A stretch of 64,000 nt of DNA. Origin: Palaemon carinicauda (taxonomy: Eukaryota > Arthropoda > Malacostraca > Decapoda > Palaemonidae). The stretch is from NCBI RefSeq assembly GCF_036898095.1, contig NC_090757.1, positions 62,779,089 to 62,843,088 on the forward strand, written 5' to 3'. Below, in pieces: positions 32,319 through 43,412 of the stretch (positions are counted from its first letter, which is position 1; each line of letters opens with the position of its first letter). The notes below the pieces were generated by a model. That model was not told the origin of the DNA. It was given only the letters and a program-made list of their open reading frames with translations, and made no database searches. Position numbers and translations under genes: made by a program.

Positions 32319-33491
32319 TTAAGGGAATGTAGTGGCTGAGCCCTCACCTACTACTGCACTCGCTGCTACGAATGGTCCCAGGGTGTAGCAGTTCTCGTAA
32401 AGAGACTGGACATCTTTCAGATAAAATGATGCAAACACTGACTTGCTCCTCCAATAGGTTGCATCCATTATGCTCTGCAGAGAACGGTTTTTATTAAAGG
32501 CCATCGAAGTAGCTACAGCTCTTACTTCGTGGGTCCTTACCTTCAGCAATGCAAGGTCTTCCTCCTTTAAGTGAGAATGTGCTTCTCTGATCAGAAGCCT
32601 TATATAGTACGAAAGCCCATTCTTGGACATGGGTCTCGAGGGTTTCTTGATGGCACACCATAAGGCTTCTGACTGTCCTCGAATAGGTTTAGACCTCTTC
32701 AGATAATATTTGAGAGCTCCGATAGGGCAAAGAACTCTCTCTAGTTCGTTACCTACCATGTTGGAGAGGCTAGGTATTTCGAACGATCTAGGCCAAGGAC
32801 GTGAAGGAAGCTCGTTCTTTGCTAGGAATCCAAGCTGAAAAGAACATGTTGCAGATTCGGTTGTGAAACCAATGTTCTTGCTGAAGGCATGAACCTCACT
32901 GACTCTCTTAGCTGTTGCAAGGCAAACGAGAAAAAGAGTCTTGAGGGTAAGGTCCTTGAAGGAAGCTGACTGGAGAGGTTCGAACCTAGATGTCATAAGG
33001 AACCTTAAGACTACGTCTAGATTCCAGCCTGGAGTGGAAAGACGACGTTCTTTAGACGTCTCAAAAGACTTGAGAATGTCTTGAAGGTCCTTGTTGGAAG
33101 ACAGGTCCAAACCTCTGTGGCGGAGAACTGAAGCCAACATGCTCCTATATCCTTTAATCGTAGGTGCTGAAAGGGATCTCTCATTCCTAAGATGTAGAAG
33201 GAAGTCAGCTATTTGGATCACAGAGGTATTGGTAGAGGATATTGAATTGGCTCTACACCAGCTTCGGAAGACCTCCCACTTAGACTGGTAGACTCTACGA
33301 GTGGAAACTCTTCTAGCTCTGGCAATCGCACTGGCTGCCTCCTTCGAAAAGCCTCTAGCTCTAGCGAATCTTTCGACAGTCTGAAGGCAGTCAGCCGAAG
33401 AGCGTGGAGGTTTGGGTGCAACCTGTCTACGTGAGGTTGACGTAGAAGGTCCACTCTTAGAGGTAGAGTCCTGGGGAAGTCGACTAGCCAT
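32319..33491 (-). CDS. DIRS-type tyrosine recombinase (DIRS-C)
   Basis: The frame is open far upstream, but protein-like sequence overlapping the RT ORF begins at MASRLPQDS (33491), giving 390 residues. An N-terminal SAM-like DNA-binding part (about 55-150) precedes the catalytic domain. Catalytic residues: R196 in AKRVSEVHAF, H321 and R324 in THEVRAVATS, W347 in TYWRSKSVF, and nucleophile Y357 in FYLKDV. It is expected to integrate a circular DNA copy without target duplication, as inferred for DIRS elements. The 5' end overlaps RT/RNase H/MT by about 270 bases in another frame, so translation must use reinitiation, frameshift or splicing; the exact start is uncertain. Confidence 0.88.
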   Translation of the reverse strand: MASRLPQDSTSKSGPSTSTSRRQVAPKPPRSSADCLQTVERFARARGFSKEAASAIARARRVSTRRVYQSKWEVFRSWCRANSISSTNTSVIQIADFLLHLRNERSLSAPTIKGYRSMLASVLRHRGLDLSSNKDLQDILKSFETSKERRLSTPGWNLDVVLRFLMTSRFEPLQSASFKDLTLKTLFLVCLATAKRVSEVHAFSKNIGFTTESATCSFQLGFLAKNELPSRPWPRSFEIPSLSNMVGNELERVLCPIGALKYYLKRSKPIRGQSEALWCAIKKPSRPMSKNGLSYYIRLLIREAHSHLKEEDLALLKVRTHEVRAVATSMAFNKNRSLQSIMDATYWRSKSVFASFYLKDVQSLYENCYTLGPFVAASAVVGEGSATTFP

Positions 33492-35443
33492 TGAAGTACC
33501 TCTGTGAACCATTCTCTTGCAGGCCAAAGGGGAGCAACCAGCGTCAGCCGTGTCCCTTCGTGCGAGACGAATTTCTGCAGAACTTTGTTTATTATCTTGA
33601 ACGGAGGGAATGCGTACAGGTCGAGATGGGACCAGTTCAGAAGAAAAGCATCCACATGAACCGCTGCAGGGTCTGGAACAGGGGAACAATAAAGCGGAAG
33701 TCTCTTGGTTATGGAGGTGGCAAACAGATCTATGGTAGGTTGACCCCACAAGGTCCAAAGTCTGTTGCACACACTCTTGTGGAGGGTCCATTCCGTGGGA
33801 ATGACCTGATTCCTTCTGCTTAGGCGATCCGCTGAAACATTCATATCGCCCTGGATGAACCTCATGACCAGAGTGAGGTTTAGACCTCTTGACCAAATGA
33901 GGAGGTCCCTTGCGATCTCGTAAAGGCTCCTCGAATGGGTCCCTCCTTGCTTGGAGATGTAAGCCAAGGCTGTGGTGTTGTCTGAATTCACCTCCACCAC
34001 TTTGCCTAGCAGGAGGGACTTGAAGTTCAACAGGGCTAGATGAACTGCTAGCAGTTCCTTGCAGTTGATGTGGAGTAATCCTTGTTCCTCGTTCCATACT
34101 CCCGAGCATTCCCGTCCGTCCAAGGTCGCACCCCAGCCCGAGTCCGATGCATCTGAGAAGAGATGAAGATTGGGGGTCTGGATGGCCAATGATAGACCCT
34201 CCTTGAGAAGGAGATTGTGCTTCCACCACAGGAGAGTGGTCTTCATCTCTTGGTTGATAGGGATAGAGACTGCTTCTAGAGTCGAGCCCTTGTCCCAATG
34301 AGCTGCAAGATGGAATTGAAGAGGGCGGAGGTGGAGTCTTCCTAGCTCGACAAACAGGGCCAGTGATGAGAGGGTCCCTGTGAGACTCATCCACTGTCTC
34401 ACTGAGCAATTGCTCCTCTTCAGCATGCTCATGATGCACTCTAGGGCTTGGCTTATCCTGGGGGCCGATGGAAAAGCCCGAAAATCCTGACTCCGAATCT
34501 CCATTCCCAGGTACACAATGGATTGGGAGGGAATGAGTTGAGATTTCTCTATATTGACTAATAGACCTAGGTCTCTGATTAAGTCTAAAGTCCAATTGAG
34601 GTTCTCCAGACAACGACGACTCGTGGAGGCTCTCAACAGCCAGTCGTCTAGGTAGAGGGAGGCTCTGATGTTCGACAAGTGTAGGAATTTCGCTACATTC
34701 CTCATCAGATGAGTAAAGACCATAGGAGCTGTGCTTAGGCCAAAACACAGGGCTTGGAACTGATAGACAACCTTTCCGAAAACGAATCTCAGGAAAGGTT
34801 GGGAGTCTGGATGAATGGGAACGTGAAAGTATGCATCTTTCAAGTCCAACGAGACCATCCAGTCCTCCTGTCTGACCGCTGCTAAGACCGACTTGGTCGT
34901 CTCCATCGTGAACGTCTGCTTGGTGACATACTCGTTGAGAGAGCTGACGTCCAGCACCGGTCTCCAACCTCCTGTCTTCTTGGCCACAAGAAAGAGACGG
35001 TTGTAGAAGCCCGGGGATTGATGGTCCCGGACTATAACCACTGCCTTCTTCTGCACAAGTAGCGACACCTCCTGTTGCAATGCTAGCCTCTTGTCCTCTT
35101 CTTTGTAGTTGGGAGAGAGGTTGATGGGCGATGTGGTCAGAGGTGGTTTGAGGCAGAATGGAATCCTGTAACCGTTCCTCAGCCAACTGACAGACTGTGC
35201 GTCTGCACCTCTCTTCTCCCAGGCTCGCCAGAAGATCTTGAGTCTGGCTCCTACTGTTGTCTGGAGAAACGGAGAGTCAGTTCTTTCCCTTAGATGTCCT
35301 GGATCCTTTCCTAGACTTGCTCCTGTGAGAGTCTGGACGGGAGCTTCCTCGGCTGGGGGCTCTACCACGAAAGGGCGGTATGAACCTCGTAGCCGGGGTA
35401 TCAGCCACTGGGGAGCGATAAGTCTTGGGGACTGAGGTGGCAA
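33218..35443 (-). CDS. Reverse transcriptase/RNase H/MT-like protein (DIRS-C)
   Basis: A 741-residue ORF. RT occupies about 95-330, with PGFYNRLFLVAKKTGGWRPV, SLDLKDAYFHVP and the catalytic YLDD at 264-267. RNase H occupies about 425-545 with D431 (LFSDASDSGW), E463 (NCKELLAVHLAL), D488 (EVNSDNTTALAYI) and D539 (NVSADRLSR). The C-terminal ~570-690 block (IDLFA, DLYAFPPFKIINKVL, LVAPLWPAREWF) is the region usually annotated as a DAM-like methyltransferase in DIRS elements. It overlaps gag by 167 bases and the recombinase by about 270. No stops or shifts are seen. Confidence 0.92.
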   Translation of the reverse strand: MPPQSPRLIAPQWLIPRLRGSYRPFVVEPPAEEAPVQTLTGASLGKDPGHLRERTDSPFLQTTVGARLKIFWRAWEKRGADAQSVSWLRNGYRIPFCLKPPLTTSPINLSPNYKEEDKRLALQQEVSLLVQKKAVVIVRDHQSPGFYNRLFLVAKKTGGWRPVLDVSSLNEYVTKQTFTMETTKSVLAAVRQEDWMVSLDLKDAYFHVPIHPDSQPFLRFVFGKVVYQFQALCFGLSTAPMVFTHLMRNVAKFLHLSNIRASLYLDDWLLRASTSRRCLENLNWTLDLIRDLGLLVNIEKSQLIPSQSIVYLGMEIRSQDFRAFPSAPRISQALECIMSMLKRSNCSVRQWMSLTGTLSSLALFVELGRLHLRPLQFHLAAHWDKGSTLEAVSIPINQEMKTTLLWWKHNLLLKEGLSLAIQTPNLHLFSDASDSGWGATLDGRECSGVWNEEQGLLHINCKELLAVHLALLNFKSLLLGKVVEVNSDNTTALAYISKQGGTHSRSLYEIARDLLIWSRGLNLTLVMRFIQGDMNVSADRLSRRNQVIPTEWTLHKSVCNRLWTLWGQPTIDLFATSITKRLPLYCSPVPDPAAVHVDAFLLNWSHLDLYAFPPFKIINKVLQKFVSHEGTRLTLVAPLWPAREWFTEVLQWLVDFPRTLPLRVDLLRQPHVDRLHPNLHALRLTAFRLSKDSLELEAFRRRQPVRLPELEEFPLVESTSLSGRSSEAGVEPIQYPLPIPL

Positions 35444-37979
35444 CCTTAGACTTACGAGCCGATGAGGCTACAAGATCGTGCGTATCCTTTTGTATCAGGG
35501 CAGCAGACAAATCCTTAACTAGCTCTTCGGGAAAGAGGAACTTCGAGAGCGGAGCAAAAAGGAGTTGTGACCGTTGGCAAGGTGTAATGCTGGCGGAAAG
35601 GAAGGTACACAGTTGTTCCCTTTTCTTCAACACCCCTGATACAAACAACGACGCTAGCTCGCCCGATCCATCTCTGATGGCCTTATCCATGCAGGACATT
35701 AATAGCATGGCAGAATCTTTGTCCGCAGGAGAGGTTTTCTTGCTGAGGGCCCCCAGGCACCAGTCGAGAAAGTTGAACATTTCAAATGCTCTGAACATCC
35801 CTTTCAGTAAGTGATCCAGGTCTGAGAAGGTCCAACAAACCTTCGAGCGTCTCATAGCAGTTCTCCGAGGCGAGTCCACCAGACTTGAGAAGTCAGCCTG
35901 GGCAGAGGCAGGTACTCCCAAGCCTGGTGCTTCCCCTGTGGCATACCAAACGCTCGCTTTCGAAGTGAGCTTCGTTGGAGGGAACATGAAGGAAGTCTTG
36001 CCAAGGTGTTGTTTAGACTGCAGCCACTCCCCTAAGATCCTTAAAGCCCTCTTGGAGGATCTAGCTAGGACAAGCTTAGTATAGGAGGACTTAGCTTGTT
36101 GTACGCCTAGCGAAAACTCAGATGGTGGAGAGCGGGGAATAGCAGAGACAAAGTGGTCTGGATAAATCTCCCTGAGTAGAGCCAAGACCTTACGAAAATC
36201 AATAGACTGTGGAGAAAGCTTGGATTCGTCCACGTCTGATGAGGGATCAAGGTGTGCCTCCTCATCATCCGACACCTCATCACCAGAGTGTAGCGAAGAG
36301 ATCGGACAAGAATGCTGAACCGCAGAGTCAGAACGGGTAGGAACAATAACAGTGGTTTCCTCTTCCAGTAACTGTTGAGGGAAAACCTGAGGCTCAGACT
36401 GCAAAGGCTGAACAACAGACGAAGCAGAAGGAAGGCGCATGGGTGAAGGAGGTTGACTCCTAGCAAGAGAGGTTGAACCCAAGGATTGCGCTTGCTGAGC
36501 GGAGGACGGAGGCGGAGTAGCCCGTTCCTGTTCCTGTGAGATGAGCGGAGCATGATGAGGTTGAGGCTGCGCAGAACAAGGTAAAGTTCTCGCAAGCTGA
36601 GGCTCCTGAGGCGCAAGTCCAGGGTGTAGAGGAGCTTGCCTTGAGGAGGGTTGAGCTCGCTGCAGCGATGGCTGAGCAGACTGACTCATGGAAGGGAGAG
36701 GTTGTTGTACCCCAACCGAGAGTTGCACCACTGGTGGAGCAGCAAGGGGAGGAGGAGGAAGAGTGGAATAACCCTCCTGATCCCAAAGTAAAGGTTGCCT
36801 TAAAGAAGGCTGAGGCTGAACACCACTGGGAACAGCGAACTCCGAAAGTGGTTCAACATCGTACGCCTGGCAGATAGTGCTGCGACCAGGCGGAGCGAGC
36901 GCAGGCGGGGCGAGCACAGGCGGAGCGAGAACAGGCGGAGGGAGTGTAGGCGGAGGCGGAGGTGCAACACTCTCAGCCCGACACTCACGCATCAAGTCCG
37001 AAAGCTGTGCTTGCATGGACTGAAGCAGGGTCCACTTGGGATCGGCAGAAACGATAGTAGACTGAGGTAAAGCCTTAACAGTCGAGCTCTGTTGTGGCAG
37101 AACCTTACTCCTCTTGGGCGGAGTACAGTCGACAGATGACTGAGGCGAGTCAGAGCTGAGCCAATGACTGCAACCTGGCTGAGCACTCGCGGACTGGACT
37201 CTACGTTTAAGCGGTCTCGAGACCTGAGACCAACGTTTCTTCCCTGACAGTTGATCAGCGGACGAGAATAAGACGGGCTCAATCGTCTGCAGGTGGGAGT
37301 GACGGTCTTTGGAAGACACGCCCGCAACCACCGAGGATAGTTCTGTGCGCCTAACAAGGCCTGCCGAACCCTTAAGCCCTTCGACATTGCTTCTCCCCTG
37401 GGCATGGGAGCTTGCAAGAGGTCCCGGACTGGGAGGACGACTGGCTCGCACAGAAAAATCCTCACGCACCACACTGGCACTAACACTAGCACTTGGCACT
37501 GCACCGACACTAGCACTCGTCACAGCACTGGCACTAACTCCACCCACTGCACTCTTGACCTTCAGTTCTTTAACTTCGGCCATCAGAGACTTATGGTCAC
37601 TTACCACTGATTCTACTTTATCGCCTAAAGCCTGAATAGCACGCAAAACAACTGACATATCAGGCGGAGGGCACACAGTAGGTTCGGGGGTAGCCACTAC
37701 AGGGGTAGGAAAAGGTAGGGGATCATGAGGTGAGGAAAACATAGAAGAGTGAGAAGAACTCCTCCTAACTCTACCTCTCTCTAACTTAGTTGAATATTTT
37801 AAAAGACGGACAAATTCCAATTCCGAAAGTCCGGCGCATTCCTCACATCGATTTTCTAACTGACAGGGCCTGTCCCTACAGTCAGAACAAGCGGTGTGAG
37901 GATCTACCAAGGCCTTCGGAATACGCCTATTGCAAGACCTACATCGTCTATGGGAGGGGGCTTGCGAAATGTCAGACAT
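35277..37979 (-). CDS. Gag-like ORF1 protein (DIRS-C)
   Basis: The frame opens at 38021, but the ATG at 37979 (MSDISQAPS) is preferred because DIRS-D gag starts with a similar MSDSS. The protein has 900 residues. The N-terminus has zinc-type cysteines (CRSCNRR, CSDCRDRPC, RCEECAG) within residues 10-55. A long Pro/Ser/Gln-rich middle includes LAPP repeats. A conserved C-terminal block follows (FPPTKLTSKASVWYATGEAP, LDHLLKGMFRAFEMFNFLDW, SGELASLFVSGVLKKREQL), which is also seen in DIRS-D. The tail is basic (SRGSSRPDSHRSKSRKGSR). It probably binds and packages element RNA; the role is inferred from position and composition. Confidence 0.85.
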   Translation of the reverse strand: MSDISQAPSHRRCRSCNRRIPKALVDPHTACSDCRDRPCQLENRCEECAGLSELEFVRLLKYSTKLERGRVRRSSSHSSMFSSPHDPLPFPTPVVATPEPTVCPPPDMSVVLRAIQALGDKVESVVSDHKSLMAEVKELKVKSAVGGVSASAVTSASVGAVPSASVSASVVREDFSVRASRPPSPGPLASSHAQGRSNVEGLKGSAGLVRRTELSSVVAGVSSKDRHSHLQTIEPVLFSSADQLSGKKRWSQVSRPLKRRVQSASAQPGCSHWLSSDSPQSSVDCTPPKRSKVLPQQSSTVKALPQSTIVSADPKWTLLQSMQAQLSDLMRECRAESVAPPPPPTLPPPVLAPPVLAPPALAPPGRSTICQAYDVEPLSEFAVPSGVQPQPSLRQPLLWDQEGYSTLPPPPLAAPPVVQLSVGVQQPLPSMSQSAQPSLQRAQPSSRQAPLHPGLAPQEPQLARTLPCSAQPQPHHAPLISQEQERATPPPSSAQQAQSLGSTSLARSQPPSPMRLPSASSVVQPLQSEPQVFPQQLLEEETTVIVPTRSDSAVQHSCPISSLHSGDEVSDDEEAHLDPSSDVDESKLSPQSIDFRKVLALLREIYPDHFVSAIPRSPPSEFSLGVQQAKSSYTKLVLARSSKRALRILGEWLQSKQHLGKTSFMFPPTKLTSKASVWYATGEAPGLGVPASAQADFSSLVDSPRRTAMRRSKVCWTFSDLDHLLKGMFRAFEMFNFLDWCLGALSKKTSPADKDSAMLLMSCMDKAIRDGSGELASLFVSGVLKKREQLCTFLSASITPCQRSQLLFAPLSKFLFPEELVKDLSAALIQKDTHDLVASSARKSKVATSVPKTYRSPVADTPATRFIPPFRGRAPSRGSSRPDSHRSKSRKGSRTSKGKN

Positions 37980-38190
37980 CTTGTAATCCAAAGAGTTAGC
38001 CAAAGGGGGATCCAAAAACAAGCAAAAATCGTTAACCGTTATATCAGAACTATATAAAAGCTATCTAGCTAATATAAGAAGGATTCCAGTAATGCGACAG
38101 CCGTTAATCTGAGAGAATACTTCACCAAATATCCGTGAATAAACTCGAAGACCATAAGCGTATCCCAGAACGTCTAGCCGGAAGCACGAC

Positions 38191-38364
38191 AGAGGAATAA
38201 TTGAGGAGGTGTCAACAACAAGTAATTGAGTACCTGGCCACAGGTGGCGCTGGTAAGTACACCCCCTTCTAGTATTGTGATAGCTGGCGTATCCCTCCAT
38301 AGAATTCTGTCGGGCAACGGAGTTGACAGCTACATGATTATCGGGTAAGTTTAATATTGAAAAT
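38191..38364 (-). repeat. DIRS-C right (5') inverted terminal repeat
   Basis: Reverse complement of 31593-31790, ending with AAGTTTAATATTGAAAA. Confidence 0.9.
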
Positions 38365-38737
38365 TACCTTTTATTTGTAATTTGCAAACACAGATAGTCA
38401 GTGAAATTTATCTTTTCCTGGCTTACCTATTGGGACAGTATTACTGTAAGATGTTTCCACGCCTTTGGAAATACAGGTTTGGTCCAAAGATGATTATCAA
38501 AATCTAATGGATAAGCCTTTGCCAAAAGGGAATAGATTTCCTATCATATGAAAATTTATATCATCTTTACCAGGGGTTGTTGAACTACAGTTTGATATTG
38601 CAAATTCCCCCTCCACTTCAGTAAATCATGTATTCTAGTAGATATCTTCCACAGCATCAAAATTCATTGTTATTGCTTCTTCTCATCATTTAATGGATCT
38701 ACAGTGGGTATCCAAAACTATTAATTGTTCTTATGTA

Positions 38738-39490
<753 letters not shown>

Positions 39491-39719
39491 TATCTAATAT
39501 TGCATGCAATGATAAATGGAATTGCTTAAGTATTATGAATTAGTGACTCATTATGCATTAATGCATCTTTAGCAGATCTGCTGTAGGAATCATCGATTTT
39601 CTAGAATTTCTGCCACACTTTCTGCATTTGAAGTATTTTCTGATATGCTAGACACATTTGTGTCAATAGGTTATCCTGCCTATTATTGAGTCTTTTCTAA
39701 ACTTAGGAGAAATTCTATC

Positions 39720-39917
39720 AAAATGGATTTTCATTATAAAATGAAATTTTATTGCATACTTACCGAACAATTATATAGCTGTAGGTTCCTACGACAGCAG
39801 ACAATAGATTCAAAACCACCACGGTGGCGCCGCCATCGCTTATCTAAGTAACGTCATCTCCTTCCACTCAAGGGAGCTATAGGTACAACTGTCCAGGTAA
39901 CATCAATTCGTTCTGCC
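39720..39917 (-). repeat. DIRS-D left (3') inverted terminal repeat
   Basis: Contains TTGCATACTTACCGAACAAT and AGGTACAACTGTCCAGGTAA, complemented at 44283-44457. Confidence 0.85.
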
Positions 39918-39952
39918 CAGCCATCCACTAGTGGGGAAGAGGTAGGGCTTTA

Positions 39953-40045
39953 ATTAATAATTGTTTGGTAAGTATGCAATAAAATTTCATTTTATAATGA
40001 AAATCCATTTTTATTGCAGTGTCTTACCGAACAATTATATAGCTG
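39953..40045 (-). repeat. DIRS-D internal complementary region
   Basis: 39953-40010 complements the left end (AAAATGGATTTTCATTATAA region, one or two mismatches). 40011-40045 complements the right end near 44420-44457. Confidence 0.85.
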
Positions 40046-40539
40046 ATTACCCATTGCAAGGATGGGGGGCTGTGGATGTAAGTTTTACTTCAACAATAAC
40101 ACATGATTATTGAAAATAAAGTAAGCCCAAAAGCACTTAGTGCCTGTTGTACCTTACTTTGTAAGAGAGCTACTGCAGGAGAATACTGCCTCTGGTCGGT
40201 GCTCATCTTACATAGTAGGGGACTTGGAATATGACCAATGATTGCCTCTACATGGAGTGGAAGATCCTCGTAGTCATGGTGTTCACCGTTGACTTAACGA
40301 AGATACAATAAAACATTGCCCTTGCCCTGGGCTAAGACCAGAAAATAACCAACATGAAAAAACTGTCACCTACACCAAAATAAAAACCTTTACCCACCAA
40401 AACTAACAATAAAATGACTGGTGAGTACTCCAGGTACATTGTACCCCCAGACTTCCCTTTAACTTTTCAACCTTGATACAAGGTGAAACATAGGTTAATA
40501 GAGGGAGCAACCCCCTTTGTCGTTCCTCCCAACAACATG

Positions 40540-40860
40540 CCAGCTACCGAAAGCAGACCGAGAGACTTACAATCTTCAAACACTGTCTCGATTTCTTTCA
40601 AATAATGCGTCGCAAACACTGATTTAGACCTCCAATAGGTACTTCACAGGATAGCGGATAGCGACAAGTTGTGTCGAAAAGCGAGAGAATTCGCTACCGC
40701 TCGAACTTCGTGTGCTTTCACTCTCAGTAAAGGAAACACTGCGTCGTTAGCTTGAGAATGTGCTTCTACAATTAATTCTCTCAGAAAACTCTGTTCTGCG
40801 GAGATAATATCTTAATGCCCGCACGGGACATGAGTCGTTCTTCTTCTTCCTGGCCTATCA
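40540..40860 (-). pseudogene. Tyrosine recombinase C-terminal fragment (DIRS-D)
   Basis: HEVRAVANSLAFRHNLSLSA and, after a one-base shift, YWRSKSVFATHYLKEIETVF retain the H-x2-R box, the W and the tyrosine. The N-terminal half is lost where a LINE tail begins near 40945. Confidence 0.8.
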
Positions 40861-40944
40861 AGTCTGTCAGGTTTTGGAGATTCGTGGGCACGGATTAGAA
40901 AAGTTGCGCGAATAATGTATGTGCGACGAATCGCAACATTACTT

Positions 40945-41330
40945 ACTTTTACGGGTTTATTTCTCGCCCTCCATCAGACACTAAGAATCTGTTCAGGCAG
41001 GCCTTGATGTGTGAAAATAATTTCTTTCAGTTTATATTTTGCTCTGTATCTCTTCATTTATTCGCTAGCATTTGTATTCAAGCTTGATAGTTTTCTGATC
41101 ACTATTATAACACTTTCCAAAGAGATAAGTCTTCAGGTTTTTCTTGAAAGCTCCCACATTATTGCTGAAAGAATTTTGATCGTTGACTAACTGTAATATT
41201 TTCTTGAATGAGAGCGAACATGTTCTCAAACAAAATATACAGTTATAGAGGAGATCATTTCACCTTTGGTTTACCCCTCCTCTTTATGTGAGGAGCTACC
41301 CAGTGTTCATTACACAGAAACAGATGTCTG
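40945..41330 (-). mobile_element. 5'-truncated LINE inserted in DIRS-D
   Basis: On the minus strand, FSNNVGAFKKNLKTYLFGKC followed by a stop is typical of the extreme C-terminus of non-LTR RT ORFs. A 3' untranslated tail follows down to about 40945 and is shared with 27115-27250. Confidence 0.6.
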
Positions 41331-42300
41331 GTTACCTGTGGGTGGAGTTAGAAACGTTCGTAAACGTAATGAAAAATTACCCACGCTGTTGCTATCGTTC
41401 TTTTAACGTTAGCAAAAAACGTTCCTTCGGGACTAATTGTTCGAAACAATAACCCTGTAAGGATAGAATAAAAAGGTCTCAGAAACCTATCATGTAAAAA
41501 GCAAGTCGTTATACCCAGGGTACAATGACGGGGGAGGCTGCCTCCATCAAACGGTAGAACCGAGTTTAAGACAATAACCTCACGGTTTTGTCTTGGCTAG
41601 AGCGCATGCTCCAGGACGGCCTACAGCCTTCATGATGTTTAAACAACACCCATTGAAGTTTTGTAAGCACTTCCCAGGAATGAGTCTCCCGAAAAGGGTG
41701 AAGTCTTGTATGTGGGAGTTTGCTTCAAGAATGCCAAATATAATTGCGATCGACCGCTTACCCGAAGGGGTTGCCATCGAACGCTTTCTCGCTAGTGAGA
41801 AAACTACCGTCTAAATCATGCAAGGCCTGCCAGGGAAATGAACTGGAATGTAAATAATTTTTAATTCCTCACTCATTTCCGTCTGCTAACCCAACCATTC
41901 GAAGTGGGAAGGTGGAGGAAAGAGACGGTGGTTCGTTCGAAAACGAAAGCATCGGTGCTGGCGAAAACAGACTAGCTGATATAGTAATCAGCTGGGAGTG
42001 TAGAGTGACGCAACAAGTCACGCCTTTGGAAGACCCATTCCGTAGAGGGGGGGAGGTCGACCATAGAGTTTTCAGAAACCTCTGGATTGCGGAAACCGAG
42101 AAATTCGGATGAGAAACTAGGGGTTCAGAATCTATTTGTGAATACCTTTCTCACGAACTTAAGGAATATTGTGCCGAGAACCCGCAGGAACTCTGTCGCT
42201 TATTCCTGACGGAATTTTCAGGAATCGTGTTACGTGACCAGGACCCAAAGGAACTGTGTCATAGTTACCTGTAGAGATTCGTAAACCCTTAGGCAGCAGG
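41331..42300. other. Unassigned DIRS-D interior
   Basis: No protein homology visible. By position it replaces the missing RT/RNase H/MT part; by style it resembles DIRS 5' gag/leader sequence. Confidence 0.4.
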
Positions 42301-42545
42301 CATCCCTCTGTCATCATAGTAAAACTCTTGATGACGATGGGCGCGCGCGAACAATTCACGGGATGAGAGTTCGAAAACTCTGTCATAAGAGTAAAACTCT
42401 TGCGCACTCATGAACACTTCGTGCAACGAGAGTTCGAAAAACTCTACCATAAGAGTTGTTCGTGCACTTTAACTGATTGCGTGCGCCTAGTTGTTCGTGC
42501 GCACTCAGTTGGTCGTGCGCGCCAATATGGTCCTGCGCGCCACAT
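42300..42545. repeat. AGTTCGAAAACTCT / TCGTGCGCGC phrase tract
   Basis: AAGAGTAAAACTCTTG, GAGAGTTCGAAAACTCT and TCGTGCGCGCC-type words recur. Several are small palindromes. Confidence 0.7.
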
Positions 42546-42611
42546 ATCCATTCTAACGGCAGTACTTGAAGAAGGCCAACACGTTCATTTTCCCTTGAAC
42601 AAATCGAGGGA

Positions 42612-43412
42612 TCAGCGTAACCTGACCAGATGTAACCACTTTCCCAGAGGAGTCAACGCTCGCGTAAATGCTTGCGGTGCTGTCGAGAGGCCAAAGCAAA
42701 GAGCTTGAAACTGGTAGATTTTGCCCATGAACACAAACCGAAGATATTTCCTGGAGTTCTGATGAATCAGAATGAGGAAATATGCATCCTGCCTATCCAG
42801 GGATACCATCCAGTCCCCTTGACGAAGGGATTCCAACACTGAACGAGTCGTTTCCATATTGAATTTGGTCTTCTGGACGAACAAATTCAGTGCGCTTACA
42901 TCCAGTACGGGCCTCCAGTCCCCCGATTCCTTTGGGACTATGAACAGACAGTTGTAAAACCCCGGGGATGGTCTGTCGCTTATCTCCTCTATGACCGCCT
43001 TCTGTACGAGAATCTCTATTTCTCTGGTTAAGGCTACCAACTTCTCCCAGCCTGGCGAGTAGGCGGGTAATGTGATGGGAACATTGGATAGAGGCAGAGT
43101 GTCTTTGAAAGGAATGGAGTAACCGAACCGGGGGACTTGTGTGACCCACGGCTCTGCCCCTCTGCGACTCCATTCCTCCCAATAAAGGCTCAACCTGCCC
43201 CCTACTTGAGCAAGAAACATTGAAGAATCACTTGGATGATTTCGTGTCAGGTTTGGTCGAGGACTTGGTTGGGTGTCGTAAATTAAATCGAGGCCTGACG
43301 AATGGTCTAGACCTACCCCCTCGAAAGGGTTTCTCCTGCAAAGGTGATACCGAGGTGGTAGTCGCCACAGTCGAGGGTTTAATCCGCTTAGAAGACTGTG
43401 CAAGAAAGTCAT
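42612..43412 (-). pseudogene. RT N-terminal half (DIRS-D)
   Basis: A 266-residue open stretch reads PSPGFYNCLFIVPKESGDWR, SLDRQDAYFLILIH and FQALCFGLSTAPQAFTRA, aligning with DIRS-C RT. It ends just before YLDD, where the phrase-containing block begins. RT activity is therefore impossible. Confidence 0.8.

Larger units (their letters stand above)
31593..38364 (-). mobile_element. DIRS-C: apparently intact DIRS retrotransposon
   Basis: A 6.77-kb element with long inverted terminal repeats (31593-31790 and 38191-38364), an internal complementary region (31829-31925) and three long overlapping minus-strand ORFs: gag, RT/RNase H/MT and tyrosine recombinase. All catalytic motifs looked for are present. 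It sits in the putative host intron in the sense direction. Confidence 0.92.

Noticed and set aside
33492..35186. N-terminal part of the 955-residue recombinase frame
   Set aside because: It runs antiphase through RT/RNase H and shows no family motif before about 33490; treated as frame overlap, not protein.
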